Assembly: GCA_036499395.1 (NCBI GenBank)
Contig: DASYDW010000106.1
Location: 1 to 64,000, forward strand
Direction of reading: 5' to 3'
Source: Pirellulales bacterium
GTDB lineage: Bacteria; Planctomycetota; Planctomycetia; Pirellulales; JACPPG01
DNA: 64,000 nt
Below the pieces are notes generated by a model. The model did no database searches. It was not told the origin of the DNA and saw nothing but the letters and a program-made list of their open reading frames with translations. The position numbers and the translations under genes were made by a program. Positions 33,449 to 42,544 of the stretch are shown here, one piece after another (position 1 is the first letter of the stretch; each line of letters opens with the position of its first letter).

Positions 33449-35074
33449 ATGAGCAAGCAATACGTCGCCTTCGCCCGTGTCAGCAGTCGCGAACAGGAAC
33501 GCGAAGGGTTTAGCCTCGACGTTCAGGAGGAAACACTCCGCCGCTGGGTCGACAAAGCCGGCGGAACGATCGTGCGCCTATTCAAGGTCGCCGAGACCGC
33601 CAGCAAGAAGGATGAGCGGAAGACCTTCAAGGAAATGCTCGCCTACTGCCGCGCCAATGCGAAGACTCTGGACGGCGTCCTGTTCGCCAAGGTCGATCGC
33701 GCGGCACGTAATTTATTCGACTATTGTGAGCTTGAACGGCTGGAGAGTGAGCATGGTGTGCGTTTCATCTCTGTCACACAACCGACGGAAGCGAATCCCG
33801 CTGGGCGCATGATGAGAAGGACGCTGGCATCAATGGCTTCGTTCTTCACGGAACAGATGGCAGTCGATATTCGCGGAGGCATCGAGCGACGTGTTCGCGA
33901 AGGATGGTTCGCCAATGTCGCGCCCTATGGTTACAAGAACGTCCGCGAAAACGGGCGGGGTCAGGTTGTCGTCCACGAGCGCAATGGGCCGAACGTCATA
34001 AGGCTCTTTGAACTCTTTGCCACCGGCACCCACACAATCGACAGCGTCTGCGCGGCCCTGCGTGACGAGGGCCGCGTCTATCGTGACGCCATGGCGAAGT
34101 TCCCCCGCGCCAGCGTGTACACCCTGCTCCGCGACCGCGCCTACATCGGCGAGGTGCGGTGGAAGGGTCAGTATTACGCCGGCAAACACCCTCCCCTGAC
34201 CGATCATGTGACCTTTCAAAAAGTGCAAACGCTCCTGGGCGTGAAGACCTACAAGCATCACGCCCAATTTACTTATGCGGGTGGCCTGATCCGCTGCGGC
34301 TGCTGCGGCAACCTGATCACTGCCGAGCAGATCACCAAGAAGAGCGGCAAGCAGTACGTTTACTATCGATGCACCGTCTCCCGTCTCAGTGATCACCCGC
34401 GACACCGTGTGACCGAACGTGAATTGAATGAACAGGTGCTTTCAGCGTTTCGCGCGATGAAGCAGGACGACGAGACAACAGCATGGTTCGGCGAAGTGCT
34501 GCGTGCCCGCACGCAAGATGAGCGTCGTGAAACGCAGGAGCAGGCGACGGAACTACAGCGGCAACTGACCCGCCTTCGCCAACAGCAGGACGAACTGCTG
34601 AACCTGCGGCTGTTACGCGAGATCGAAGAGGAACTCTTCGCGCGCAAGGGGATGGAGTTGCGTGACCGCATCGCGATCGCCAAGGGGCAACTCGACGGGC
34701 TGGATGTCACCCGCGGCGAGAAAGCCGAGCAGGCGATAGCTGTTTTCGAACTCTCGCAAAGTCTGATCGAAAAATGGGTTGCGGCCGACTACGCCGCCAA
34801 GCGCCAGATCCTCGATATTGTGTTTTCGAACTTCCGGTTGGACGCCGTAACCCTTTGCTACGAAATGAGAAAGCCCTTCGCGCTATTGGCGGAAGGGCTT
34901 CTTGTCTCGAACAGCGGAGAGAGTGAGATTCGATCGGCCAGCTCTCGCCAAACTACTGTCGGAGCTCTATTTGCAGCTCAAGTCCGCTTCGGATGCGGAT
35001 TTAGCTCGTCTCGATGCTCTATTGAAGACACACGGTTTTTTACCATCTCGCGATGCCCGCTGAGGGCAATTTGA
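33449..35074 (+). CDS. Large serine recombinase
   Basis: About 541 aa from MSKQYVAFARVSSREQ (ATG 33449). The resolvase catalytic domain has the nucleophile Ser in RVSSREQEREGFSLDVQ, LFAKVDRAARNLFD and TPFFTEQ-like ASMASFFTEQMA; the recombinase domain follows (YGYKNVRENGRGQVVVHERN, SVYTLLRDRAYIGEVRWKGQ), then a zinc-ribbon IRCGCCGNLITAEQ..YYRC and a coiled coil (QEQATELQRQLTRLRQQQDE). The C-terminal 45 residues after LLAEGLLVSNSGE read unnaturally, and a better frame begins at GTG 34923, so the natural end may be earlier. It could mediate integration or excision of this or a nested element. Confidence 0.9.
   Translation: MSKQYVAFARVSSREQEREGFSLDVQEETLRRWVDKAGGTIVRLFKVAETASKKDERKTFKEMLAYCRANAKTLDGVLFAKVDRAARNLFDYCELERLESEHGVRFISVTQPTEANPAGRMMRRTLASMASFFTEQMAVDIRGGIERRVREGWFANVAPYGYKNVRENGRGQVVVHERNGPNVIRLFELFATGTHTIDSVCAALRDEGRVYRDAMAKFPRASVYTLLRDRAYIGEVRWKGQYYAGKHPPLTDHVTFQKVQTLLGVKTYKHHAQFTYAGGLIRCGCCGNLITAEQITKKSGKQYVYYRCTVSRLSDHPRHRVTERELNEQVLSAFRAMKQDDETTAWFGEVLRARTQDERRETQEQATELQRQLTRLRQQQDELLNLRLLREIEEELFARKGMELRDRIAIAKGQLDGLDVTRGEKAEQAIAVFELSQSLIEKWVAADYAAKRQILDIVFSNFRLDAVTLCYEMRKPFALLAEGLLVSNSGESEIRSASSRQTTVGALFAAQVRFGCGFSSSRCSIEDTRFFTISRCPLRAI
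34923..35063 (+). CDS. Possible short ORF overlapping the recombinase 3' end
   Basis: A GTG start at 34923 preceded by GGAGAGA opens a 46-aa frame VRFDRPALAKLLSELYLQLK, then SASDADLARLDALLKTHGFL. Composition (Leu/Ala/Asp helices) is far more protein-like than the recombinase frame it overlaps. Either a separate small gene or the original end of an upstream gene after a frameshift. Confidence 0.4.
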   Translation: MRFDRPALAKLLSELYLQLKSASDADLARLDALLKTHGFLPSRDAR

Positions 35075-35142
35075 GGGCAACCGTCGCATCGTGGCCGCGT
35101 TCTAAATGATGGGCAAGCGCACCTACCCGCACGGCTCAGCCT

Positions 35143-35735
35143 TCAGGGTACCTTCACAACCGCGTGGCTGTAGTCACTTACAGATCTGATCTGCAGGATA
35201 TCTCGAATGACTTCTTCGGCAAGCTGACGAGAAGGAAAACGCTCAGCCTCTTCGGACGAATGCCCATCCATGCCCGGCATGCCGATGTCCGTGGCGATCA
35301 CGTCGGACCGCGCCGACCGTAGTCGCTCCACCCCCTCTTCGGACGACGCGGCGACTACGACCTCCGTATCGCAGTCCTCTAGGGCGCGGCGCACCAGCGC
35401 CCGCGCGTCAGGCTCAATGCTGACGAGGTGCGATCGGTGGAAGAGATCGTGGGCCCCCGGAGTGCGTTCCCGCGGGAAAAGGCATGGATGCGGTGGCCTG
35501 GCTCACAGCGTTGCGTTGGTGGTGCAAACCTTGGGGGTGGCATGGTGGGATCAGCGGCATACCTGCAAGGATGGCGGCGGGCCGGCATTTGGAGTGTGCC
35601 AGTCCGCCGCCCTCATTATGGTTCGTGTCGCGTTGAGTGGCGTCCGAAGCTCGTGGGACAGCGTCGACAGGAACCCGGAAGCGTCGCACTAGCTTCAGTG
35701 CACTCGCAAATTGATTTCTCACGCAAAGCTCCTTG
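35143..35735 (-). pseudogene. Hybrid histidine kinase / receiver, decayed
   Basis: On the minus strand an H-box FLSTLSHELRTPLNATRTIM is readable at about 35620-35680. A receiver domain (EPDARALVRRALEDCDTEVV ... DVIATDIGMPGMDGH, with the phosphoacceptor Asp) lies at about 35265-35425. Between them the ATPase domain is missing and frames change; after DGH the receiver also breaks down. It is an internally deleted, frameshifted hybrid sensor kinase. Confidence 0.75.
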
Positions 35736-35978
35736 TTGAGAACAAGAAGCAATGTCCCAACACTCGCGGGATCTGCTCACCCGTGCTCAGATTGCCACAG
35801 TGTCAGCACCGGACCATGTGGCGGGTGCAACCGGCAATTCTGATACTGTAATTGGGTCGAATCGCAAGTGCCGCTACTTTGCGATTTCATCTGTGAGACT
35901 TCTTCGCGGGACGCCCAACATCGTTTGGTGGCGGCAATCACAAACATTTTAGCGTAACGATGGCCGCTGCCGATAGAT

Positions 35979-36995
35979 ATGGTGCGGCTTTGTACATCGC
36001 TGGCGATGGCAGCAAGCCGCATTTCTTTGAGGCGGCGATTGAACGAGGCAAGGTTATCAGCGGTTTCATTGTTCGCGGGCTGCGGCGGCAGTGATCTGGG
36101 ATTACGCCGCGCCGGCATCCAAACGGTCTGGGCGAATGAAAAGAATGAATCCGCTTGCGAGCTATACGGGCGCATTACTTCTTCAAATGTAATGCACCCG
36201 GGCGATATCTGCGGCATCAAGAAGTTTCCAAAGGCAGACATTCTTGCGGGATGTTATCCATGTCAGGGCTACAGCCAAGGTGGTCGGCGCGATGATAGTG
36301 ACCACATCAACTTTCTATACCGCGAATATGACAGGGCCTTGCGGTCGATCAGGCCGCTGGCCTTCATTGTTGAAAATGTCGATGGAATGCGTTTTGCGCA
36401 AAACAGCCACTTACTCCACAACCAGCTCCGCCGATTTTGCTTAGCGGGTTACCGAATTACGTGGAAGGTCGTAAATGCCAAGGACTATGGCCTTGCGCAG
36501 GATCGACGGCGTTTACTAATCGTCGGAGTTAGGAGTTCCGAGGGAAAACGGTTCACCTTCCCAGCACCCACGCATGGAATCGGTCCTAACTTGAAACCGT
36601 TTGCGACCCTACGGGACGTGATCTGGGATCTGAGGAAAGCGCCGGCAGGATCTTTCAATGAAGAGCCCCTGCATTGGTACTATCTGTCGCGCAATCGGCG
36701 ACGCACTTGGGGTGAACAAGCAACATGCATCGTTGCGCATTGGCGACATGTTGGACTACATCCGAACTCCCCTCCCCTGAAAAAAGTTGGTGAAGATGAA
36801 TGGACATTCACTCGCAGCGGAACTGTACGCCGCTATAGCTACTTGGAGTGTGCAGCCTTGCAGGGCTTCCCTGATCCCCATGCCTTCGATATATGCTCGG
36901 TGCAGTTGCGCTTCCGCGCGATAGGGAATGCAGTACCCCCGCCCCTGTTCTCCGCTGTTGCTAAATCACTTGTGGATCAACTTGGAAATCGGTAA
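35979..36995 (+). CDS. DNA (cytosine-5) methyltransferase
   Basis: A 338-aa C5-MTase. Motif I is SLFAGCGGSDLGL (30-42), motif IV GCYPCQGYSQ with catalytic Cys95, motif VI ENV (132-134), motif VIII QDRRRL (QxRxR type), and motifs IX-X include LQGFPD and RAIGNAVPPPL. Length and order are standard for small Dcm/restriction-associated enzymes. Its 3' end overlaps by 35 bp the end of the convergent gene at 36961. The nearby vsr remnant, putative nuclease and ParB-like gene make a restriction-modification locus likely. The specificity cannot be read from sequence. Confidence 0.9.
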   Translation: MVRLCTSLAMAASRISLRRRLNEARLSAVSLFAGCGGSDLGLRRAGIQTVWANEKNESACELYGRITSSNVMHPGDICGIKKFPKADILAGCYPCQGYSQGGRRDDSDHINFLYREYDRALRSIRPLAFIVENVDGMRFAQNSHLLHNQLRRFCLAGYRITWKVVNAKDYGLAQDRRRLLIVGVRSSEGKRFTFPAPTHGIGPNLKPFATLRDVIWDLRKAPAGSFNEEPLHWYYLSRNRRRTWGEQATCIVAHWRHVGLHPNSPPLKKVGEDEWTFTRSGTVRRYSYLECAALQGFPDPHAFDICSVQLRFRAIGNAVPPPLFSAVAKSLVDQLGNR

Positions 36996-37953
36996 TAATT
37001 AGCTTGATTAGCGATGCATACGAATCCTTTGCATTTTGTTTTATGAACGCTCGATGATCTGCAAACTCTGCGAGAAGCGTAAGCCGGGCACGGTCCACGG
37101 TTAGCCCCGCCACCTTATTAACCTGCTGAAACTCAAGGTCGTTCGGGATGTGACGTGGCGTGCTAAAGACGCGGACTGGAGCTGCCCATGAGACCGGTTT
37201 GACCCACTGAGTTAATGAAGTTAATTGATGGTCAAGGTCGTGATACTTCGTTGCATATGCATTGCCGCACGCGCATTGGCCAAGCAAAAATAGTTGCCCC
37301 CCGCGCCGGTCCAGCGGCTTCCATACGACGATGTCCAAACCTTGATCTTTCGCGATTAAATGTGTGGGGTCATCGTCAAGGTCGGGATCGGGGGACCAAT
37401 GCCATTCACCAGTGAGCTCTTGCAACTTTGAAATCACTCCCTTGAATTTCACGGGTCTCTCTTCAAGCTCGTCTGCGGGCCAACCAGTGCGGTAGCCCTT
37501 CGCGCCATTCCCCAAATAGCAAATCAGCGCATCTCGCACCAACCGTTCAAATGCTATTGGGAGGCGTGCGAATTCGCCGACGCTCAGGCTATCTGACAAA
37601 GATACGGCGAGACAAAACTCGTAGACCAAGGTATCGCTTCGCTGATATAGCAGTCGATTCCCATCCAAGGAAAATGGATAATGCTCCGCGAGCAGATCTG
37701 CCCGTCGACGTACTTCAAGCGCAATCTCGCTCGTTGCACTTTCAAACTGGATATCCTCACTTGCCCAGCGTGGAAGAGGGCCTTTAGGATCTGCCACCTC
37801 ATAATCTTCCATTGCGTCTGCTATTCGGTCGTCAAATGTTCCTGCTTCAAGATTGCATGAGCTGTATTTCACCGCGACAAGTTCAGCTTGGTCGGCATCC
37901 TTCGCCACTCGTTCATCTTGGCGGCGGGATTCCCATTGAGACTTTTTCGCCAT
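36961..37953 (-). CDS. Hypothetical protein of the methyltransferase/Vsr locus
   Basis: A 330-aa soluble protein, MAKKSQWESRRQDERVAKDA at the N-terminus; a helical middle (FCLAVSLSDSLSVGEFARLP) and a beta-rich segment around IVWKPLDRRGGQLFLLGQCA, CGNAY. The latter (D-x-V-x-W-K preceded by Asp-Leu/Ile and followed by a Cys pair) is reminiscent of PD-(D/E)XK-like folds, but this is only an impression. It follows the ParB-like gene by 6 bp, so the two form an operon. A role as specificity or nuclease subunit is inferred from context alone. Confidence 0.6.
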   Translation of the reverse strand: MAKKSQWESRRQDERVAKDADQAELVAVKYSSCNLEAGTFDDRIADAMEDYEVADPKGPLPRWASEDIQFESATSEIALEVRRRADLLAEHYPFSLDGNRLLYQRSDTLVYEFCLAVSLSDSLSVGEFARLPIAFERLVRDALICYLGNGAKGYRTGWPADELEERPVKFKGVISKLQELTGEWHWSPDPDLDDDPTHLIAKDQGLDIVVWKPLDRRGGQLFLLGQCACGNAYATKYHDLDHQLTSLTQWVKPVSWAAPVRVFSTPRHIPNDLEFQQVNKVAGLTVDRARLTLLAEFADHRAFIKQNAKDSYASLIKLIITDFQVDPQVI

Positions 37954-37959
37954 CAGTAA

Positions 37960-39174
37960 CTATTCCCCTTCCGACTTCATCATGTCGACAATCTTATTGT
38001 TAATTTCAGCAGCTAGACTACGAACCTTTTTGCTTGGCTCAAAAAGGTCACTCGCTTCTACCGCCTTCACCTCACCTTGAGAAAGCGGGGTCATGGCGTT
38101 CTGCAAGGCTTCCTGAGCATCAAATAAACCATCAGAGACGCGATCCTTTGCGGGCTTTAAGAGTTGTGCCACCTCTTCGATAACTTTGCCCCGCTTTAAG
38201 AGACGCCGGCTATCCGGATCCGCGATTGCCTTTGCCAAATCAGCAATTTGGCGGGAGTCGGTAATTGCCGCGCGTCGCCCTTTATTTTTGTTTCCGAAAA
38301 GAAATGTCAAGAGCTCGCCAGCATCGTCCAACTTCTCTCTCGTTTTGGGAACGGGTGACTTATCGCCACCTTTCGTCAGGTCAGGCAAACCTAACCATTC
38401 TCTGACGGGACCATATCCGAGAGCGGTATAAACCCATGAGAAAGGGTATTCGGGATTGCTTCCGCGACCTGGTCGCAGGCTATCTTTTGGATTGAATTGT
38501 GCAGCAGCGATCAACTGGTTAACAAAATAATAACCCTCAAGGCTACGCGCGACTGTTCCATGTTGATCGCCGATCATCTGTGTTACGTCATCAAGTGTCA
38601 GTTCACTTGACTCGAGCACTTTTGCTACCCATGCAGCTTTGGCAAAAGAATCCCATGGCTGCGAGGCAGCAATATGCCTCACGCCGAGATACGATAATAA
38701 CCCTCTTGAATCTGCATGGACGCGAACGGGAACTTCGGTGATCGGCGGTTGATGATGCTTAGACTGCAAGGCTTGATATTCATGCGTGCGTTTCTCATGG
38801 TTTTTTGCGCGCGGATCGCCAGCGAGTATGAGGCATGCAGCCAGTCGTCTATTTCCTTCAGCAATCCGAATATGGCCTTTGGGCGTTTCCAGCCGTACTC
38901 CTACCATTGGCTCGGCTTCAAAATATCCGTTGACTGCAAGCGAACTCAAAACGTCGTCCACTCCGTAAACATTAACAACGGCATCGAGTATTTCAATCTC
39001 AGTCCGAAAGTGTCCAGCCTGTGCACCAAGGCGGGGATTGCCGGCATCCAGGTGCAAATGGGTTAGCAGAACGAGAGCGGTACCCTCTACTTCATTGTGA
39101 TCTCCAAGCCGCTGCTTTGCAGTTTTTACGGGTTTTTTTGCAGTCTGACTTGTCGTAACTTTCGTCTTAGCCAT
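37960..39174 (-). CDS. ParB-domain protein of the methyltransferase/Vsr locus
   Basis: A 404-aa protein from MAKTKVTTSQTAKKPVKTAK (GGAAGGA upstream). A ParB/Srx-like N-terminal domain is visible: THLHLDAGNPRLGAQAGHF, then LAVNGYFEAEPMVGVRLETP and RIAEGNRRLAACLIL, the ENR-type nucleotide pocket. The helical part includes LTLDDVTQMIGDQHGTVARS, an HTH-like stretch. It lacks a partition context: the operon partner is the 330-aa gene, and the divergent neighbour is the vsr remnant. ParB-like NTPases are known in DNA-modification and defence loci; a regulatory or licensing role is inference. Confidence 0.7.
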   Translation of the reverse strand: MAKTKVTTSQTAKKPVKTAKQRLGDHNEVEGTALVLLTHLHLDAGNPRLGAQAGHFRTEIEILDAVVNVYGVDDVLSSLAVNGYFEAEPMVGVRLETPKGHIRIAEGNRRLAACLILAGDPRAKNHEKRTHEYQALQSKHHQPPITEVPVRVHADSRGLLSYLGVRHIAASQPWDSFAKAAWVAKVLESSELTLDDVTQMIGDQHGTVARSLEGYYFVNQLIAAAQFNPKDSLRPGRGSNPEYPFSWVYTALGYGPVREWLGLPDLTKGGDKSPVPKTREKLDDAGELLTFLFGNKNKGRRAAITDSRQIADLAKAIADPDSRRLLKRGKVIEEVAQLLKPAKDRVSDGLFDAQEALQNAMTPLSQGEVKAVEASDLFEPSKKVRSLAAEINNKIVDMMKSEGE

Positions 39175-39283
39175 TTGATCGAATCCTTCCAAGCAGTATC
39201 CACATAAGTTCTTCTCGCGTCCAGTTTGCTGGCCGACATTTCCATCCTTCCAGTTGTGCGGCAGGCGTGCGATGATTTGGGGC

Positions 39284-39691
39284 ATGGCTGATTTTATGAC
39301 ACCGCCTCAGCGGAGCAGGTGTATGTCTCGAATCCGGTCGAAGGACACAAAACCGGAACTGCTGGTGCGGCGATTGGTTCATGCCTTCGGTTTCCGGTAC
39401 CGGCTTCACGTCCGCACGCTTCCTGGTACTCCCGATCTTGTATTCTCTTCGCGTCGAAAGGTCATCCATGTGAACGGATGTTTCTGGCACATGCACAACT
39501 GCGGGCGTTGTTGGATTCCAATGACACGTCGGAAATATTGGGAAGCAAAATTGTTACGAAATAGGCGGCGTGATCAGCAGACGCGCCGAGCGCTGCGCCG
39601 GCTCGGCTGGAAAGTGCTAACCGTTTAGGAATGCAAGACCGGCGACATTGATGCGCTGGGGGAACGCTTGGCCACATTCTTGGAAGGTTGA
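39284..39691 (+). pseudogene. vsr: Very-short-patch repair endonuclease, interrupted by a TAG codon
   Basis: The N-terminal 114 residues are a normal Vsr: MADFMTPPQRSRCMSRIRSK, DTKPELLVRRLVHAFGFRYR, LPGTPDLVF (catalytic Asp), HVNGCFWHMHNC and KYWEAKLLRNRRRD. At the position where family members read V-W-E-C there is V-TAG-E-C-K (TAG at 39626-39628, one change from TGG). The same frame then continues GDIDALGERLATFLEG to TGA 39689-39691, a complete family end. So the gene carries a single nonsense change; without suppression the enzyme lacks its last 21 residues. Vsr nicks T:G mismatches that arise from C5 methylation. Confidence 0.85.
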
Positions 39692-39729
39692 GAAGCGACG
39701 AATCAATCCCTGCCGCGTTATCGAGGGCG

Positions 39730-41967
39730 ATGTATGATATGAAAGCCGTAATCACACGTTCCTTACCGATGACACGCAGTGCTCGGGCCGGTACTCAAAT
39801 TCAAGAGCTTCGCCACATGATACAGCAAGGTAACGGTATTAGTCGCGAGGTTGTGCTCGCGCAGTTGATGACCGCTAACGAAAAGAGCGACGCGGCTGCA
39901 ATGGGCACAGCACTGATTGACCTGGTCAAGCTCGAGCCTAACCGTTGGCGTGAGATCATTTTGCTAAACGGAATTGTCCCGGATGCTAATTCGCGTGAAT
40001 GGCAGAAACGCCTTCCGGTTTTTCTCGATGCCATTAGACAGGTCGTTGAGGCAAATGTGCTTAGCCTGAACGGACTGGACGCAGCGGCTAGGACGCTAGT
40101 GGCATTGTTGGATATCGGTCAGCGGTTGGAGCGGATTGGCAAACGCCTTAACAAAGGCGCATTCTTTACTCGATCCAAGGCAACACAGATCTATCGACTT
40201 GCTATCTGGTTGGAATCCCAATCCACCCTGGTGCACGAAGCAATCGCCAAGGTGGCCGTCTCTGGCAAGAATTATGATCCGGTCGCTGCCGTGCAGACGT
40301 CGCTTTCCGCGCCGGGGGTTTCCGGTAGCGTCAGCCCTGTGCGATCTTGGGAAAACATGGTCGACGCTGCAGAGCTAGTACTCAGATACGTAATGTGGCG
40401 CCAAGCGAAGGCCCAGTTTGGGACGATTGATTATTCGGATTCACCCTATGAAGCGCCAGATTTTGAAGAGGTGACACGGCTTTCGACAGCATGGCAAGAC
40501 TTGGAGAGTATTTGGGCCGACGTCAAATTCAATGGCTGGCTGCCAGAGATGGACAAAGATGTCATCATCTTTGTTCCGCCCGACCAAGATGACCTACGTC
40601 GCCGGTTCGTCTCAATTGTCCGTCAAGATCGTTTCGTTTCTCAAGAAGTATCACGGTGGATGAATGAGCAAGGCATCCCGTCCAATGACGAACGAGCAGT
40701 CCGCAAGTTAGTTCGTACCGTACGTGTTCCGCCACGCGGACAGGTATGGAAGTGTGGAGAAGTCGACCCGGTGCGTTTGAATAAAGCATCCAAAGATACG
40801 CGGGCGTTACGCATCGCTCGCTTCCACGTCGATCACCGCCACTTCAAAGCGCTTGTGAATGGGCTCGCTAAAGGTATGGGACCAGCGGGCATAACATGGG
40901 AACAATGGCTGACGGTGCGTAACGTTCTGGCTGTGACCTGTCAGGTGTACTTTCAGGCGGTTCAAGATCAGGTCCGTTATGAAGACGGGAAACGGGAGCG
41001 GTCGGTCGTACCGGTCAAGACCGAAGAACTTGCCGCGTTCATTGCTGATGCAACCGGACTTAGCGGAGATCAATGCCGAGCATGTATCGAGCTCATGACC
41101 TTTGGGTCAAAGTACAAAGGACTCGATCTATTTGACCAGCCGCTCCTACCGGTTGCTGATGACGTTGTTCTCCTCGTCCCATGTCTCGTCGCAAACGGCA
41201 ACCCGGTCTACTCGCTCGAGCACTTTGTTGGCACTTTCGGGATCGGCAGTTTCTCGAGTCGAGGTATCCCGTTTGAGCAGAGCATGGCGGACGAGCTCAA
41301 AGCCAAAGGCGTGCCGGCCAAAGCCGATGTGTGGGCGCAATTGCAGGATGGCCGGCGAATGAACTACGACACCGTTTGTTGGTGGATGGGCTACCTAATC
41401 CTGATCGAGGCCAAATGCGTTAAAACTGAATTCTCCAGTGCAGACGATTTCAACACCCGCTCGGCCGTCGACGAGTCGATCGATCAGCTAATTAGGCGTC
41501 GGGATAGCTTAAAGGAGTACTGGGAGGCGTTAAGGGCTGCTGCTCCAGAGCTGAAACTGCCAGCGGCGCCCCCGCCTCCGGACAGAGTGCTCTATGTTTC
41601 AGTGACAAATTCCATGCGATTTAGCGGACTTGTCCGGTCTGGTGTTGTCTGCACCGATGACTTCTGTCTTCTTAAGTATTTCGGTTCCGCGATGTCGCCC
41701 GTATACGAGTTGAACGGCAACACAATGAAAGGCGTTGGCATGGTTCGGAACCGGCCTGACGTACTCGGTCCCCTCAGTTGGATGAACTATCTCCGGAACC
41801 CTCCACAGATTCGCTCGCTCGACCAAGACGTGAAGATTACTCTCCGCGACGTAATGCGCTTGCCCGATGACCCGAGTACCATTCTCGTACCTCACTACAG
41901 CTATTCTGGCTCGACGGCAAATATTGTTCACTATCTAAAAGGTGGTTTCGCTAAAGGTTCGACGTGA
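39730..41967 (+). CDS. Putative PD-(D/E)XK restriction nuclease
   Basis: About 745 aa (ATG 39730; a TTG at 39688 overlapping the vsr stop is an alternative). The N-terminal 500 residues are helical and unfamiliar. Near the C-terminus, NYDTVCWWMGYLILIEAKC (Asp547, Glu560, Lys562) is a D-x12-ExK arrangement typical of PD-(D/E)XK nucleases, followed by a helical segment and beta strands (VLYVSVTNSM). No ATPase motif is present. Its position after vsr and close to the C5-MTase suggests it is the restriction enzyme of the locus; this is context-based. Confidence 0.65.
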   Translation: MYDMKAVITRSLPMTRSARAGTQIQELRHMIQQGNGISREVVLAQLMTANEKSDAAAMGTALIDLVKLEPNRWREIILLNGIVPDANSREWQKRLPVFLDAIRQVVEANVLSLNGLDAAARTLVALLDIGQRLERIGKRLNKGAFFTRSKATQIYRLAIWLESQSTLVHEAIAKVAVSGKNYDPVAAVQTSLSAPGVSGSVSPVRSWENMVDAAELVLRYVMWRQAKAQFGTIDYSDSPYEAPDFEEVTRLSTAWQDLESIWADVKFNGWLPEMDKDVIIFVPPDQDDLRRRFVSIVRQDRFVSQEVSRWMNEQGIPSNDERAVRKLVRTVRVPPRGQVWKCGEVDPVRLNKASKDTRALRIARFHVDHRHFKALVNGLAKGMGPAGITWEQWLTVRNVLAVTCQVYFQAVQDQVRYEDGKRERSVVPVKTEELAAFIADATGLSGDQCRACIELMTFGSKYKGLDLFDQPLLPVADDVVLLVPCLVANGNPVYSLEHFVGTFGIGSFSSRGIPFEQSMADELKAKGVPAKADVWAQLQDGRRMNYDTVCWWMGYLILIEAKCVKTEFSSADDFNTRSAVDESIDQLIRRRDSLKEYWEALRAAAPELKLPAAPPPPDRVLYVSVTNSMRFSGLVRSGVVCTDDFCLLKYFGSAMSPVYELNGNTMKGVGMVRNRPDVLGPLSWMNYLRNPPQIRSLDQDVKITLRDVMRLPDDPSTILVPHYSYSGSTANIVHYLKGGFAKGST

Positions 41968-41989
41968 CGTCTACGGTGGATAACTCACT

Positions 41990-42259
41990 GTGGCGGTTGA
42001 CGCGAAGTCCCGTGCAACGGTACGGCAGTCGCAACGGGATCCCAAGCTGTACGCCGACAAGATCGAGTGGGCGGAGGGTGCGGACGTGCTCCGGCTCAAA
42101 CGCGCCCCGTCGCCTAGCTCGTTCGTCGGCGGTGGTGCTCGCGGCACGATTAGTCTAGCTGCTTCTCCGGGGCATACCTTCGATCACGCTGATTTCCTCC
42201 GGGCAATTGGCGTGGACAAGAAGGAAATCAAGAGAACAAAGAAGCGCAGGCCGCATTAG
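41990..42259 (+). CDS. Small hypothetical basic protein
   Basis: An 89-aa frame from GTG 41990, QSQRDPKLYADKIEWAEGAD, then FDHADFLRAIGVDKKEIKRT with a basic tail. The C-terminal half looks protein-like (DFLRAIGVDKKEI). It starts 22 bp after the nuclease stop, so it could be its last operon gene. No clear Shine-Dalgarno and no family. Confidence 0.4.
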   Translation: MAVDAKSRATVRQSQRDPKLYADKIEWAEGADVLRLKRAPSPSSFVGGGARGTISLAASPGHTFDHADFLRAIGVDKKEIKRTKKRRPH

Positions 42260-42399
42260 CGTGTAACCTTAATCGTTTCGGCAAATTTGGTCGCTAAGAC
42301 CGATGTGCCGGAATCATCCGATGAACTCGATCATCTCCTAGAGCAGCAAAGGCTGCTGAATGCCGTCGTTAATGCGAGTATCGCGGTGCCCAAAACACC

Positions 42400-42427
42400 G
42401 CAACCCTCGTTTGGTGACGAGGGTTGC
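42400..42427. terminator. Terminator-like hairpin
   Basis: GCAACCCTCGT / ACGAGGGTTGC form a perfect 11-bp stem with a 6-nt loop. There is no T-run, so termination is less certain. It lies between the convergent 41990 and 42545 genes. Confidence 0.55.
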
Positions 42428-42544
42428 ATGAACAAGGAAGTAGCGGGGGCTCGTTACGTTACTCGTCGCCTTGTGAAAGTGGCGTTTTGGGGGTGTTTTC
42501 GGCGGGTAGCGTGAAGTATTCGCAGCGAAAACACCTGACCTAGG

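Noticed and set aside
42287-42514. 75-codon plus-strand open frame
   Set aside because: It runs through the GCAACCCTCGT hairpin and ends in low-quality sequence; the hairpin is better read as a terminator.
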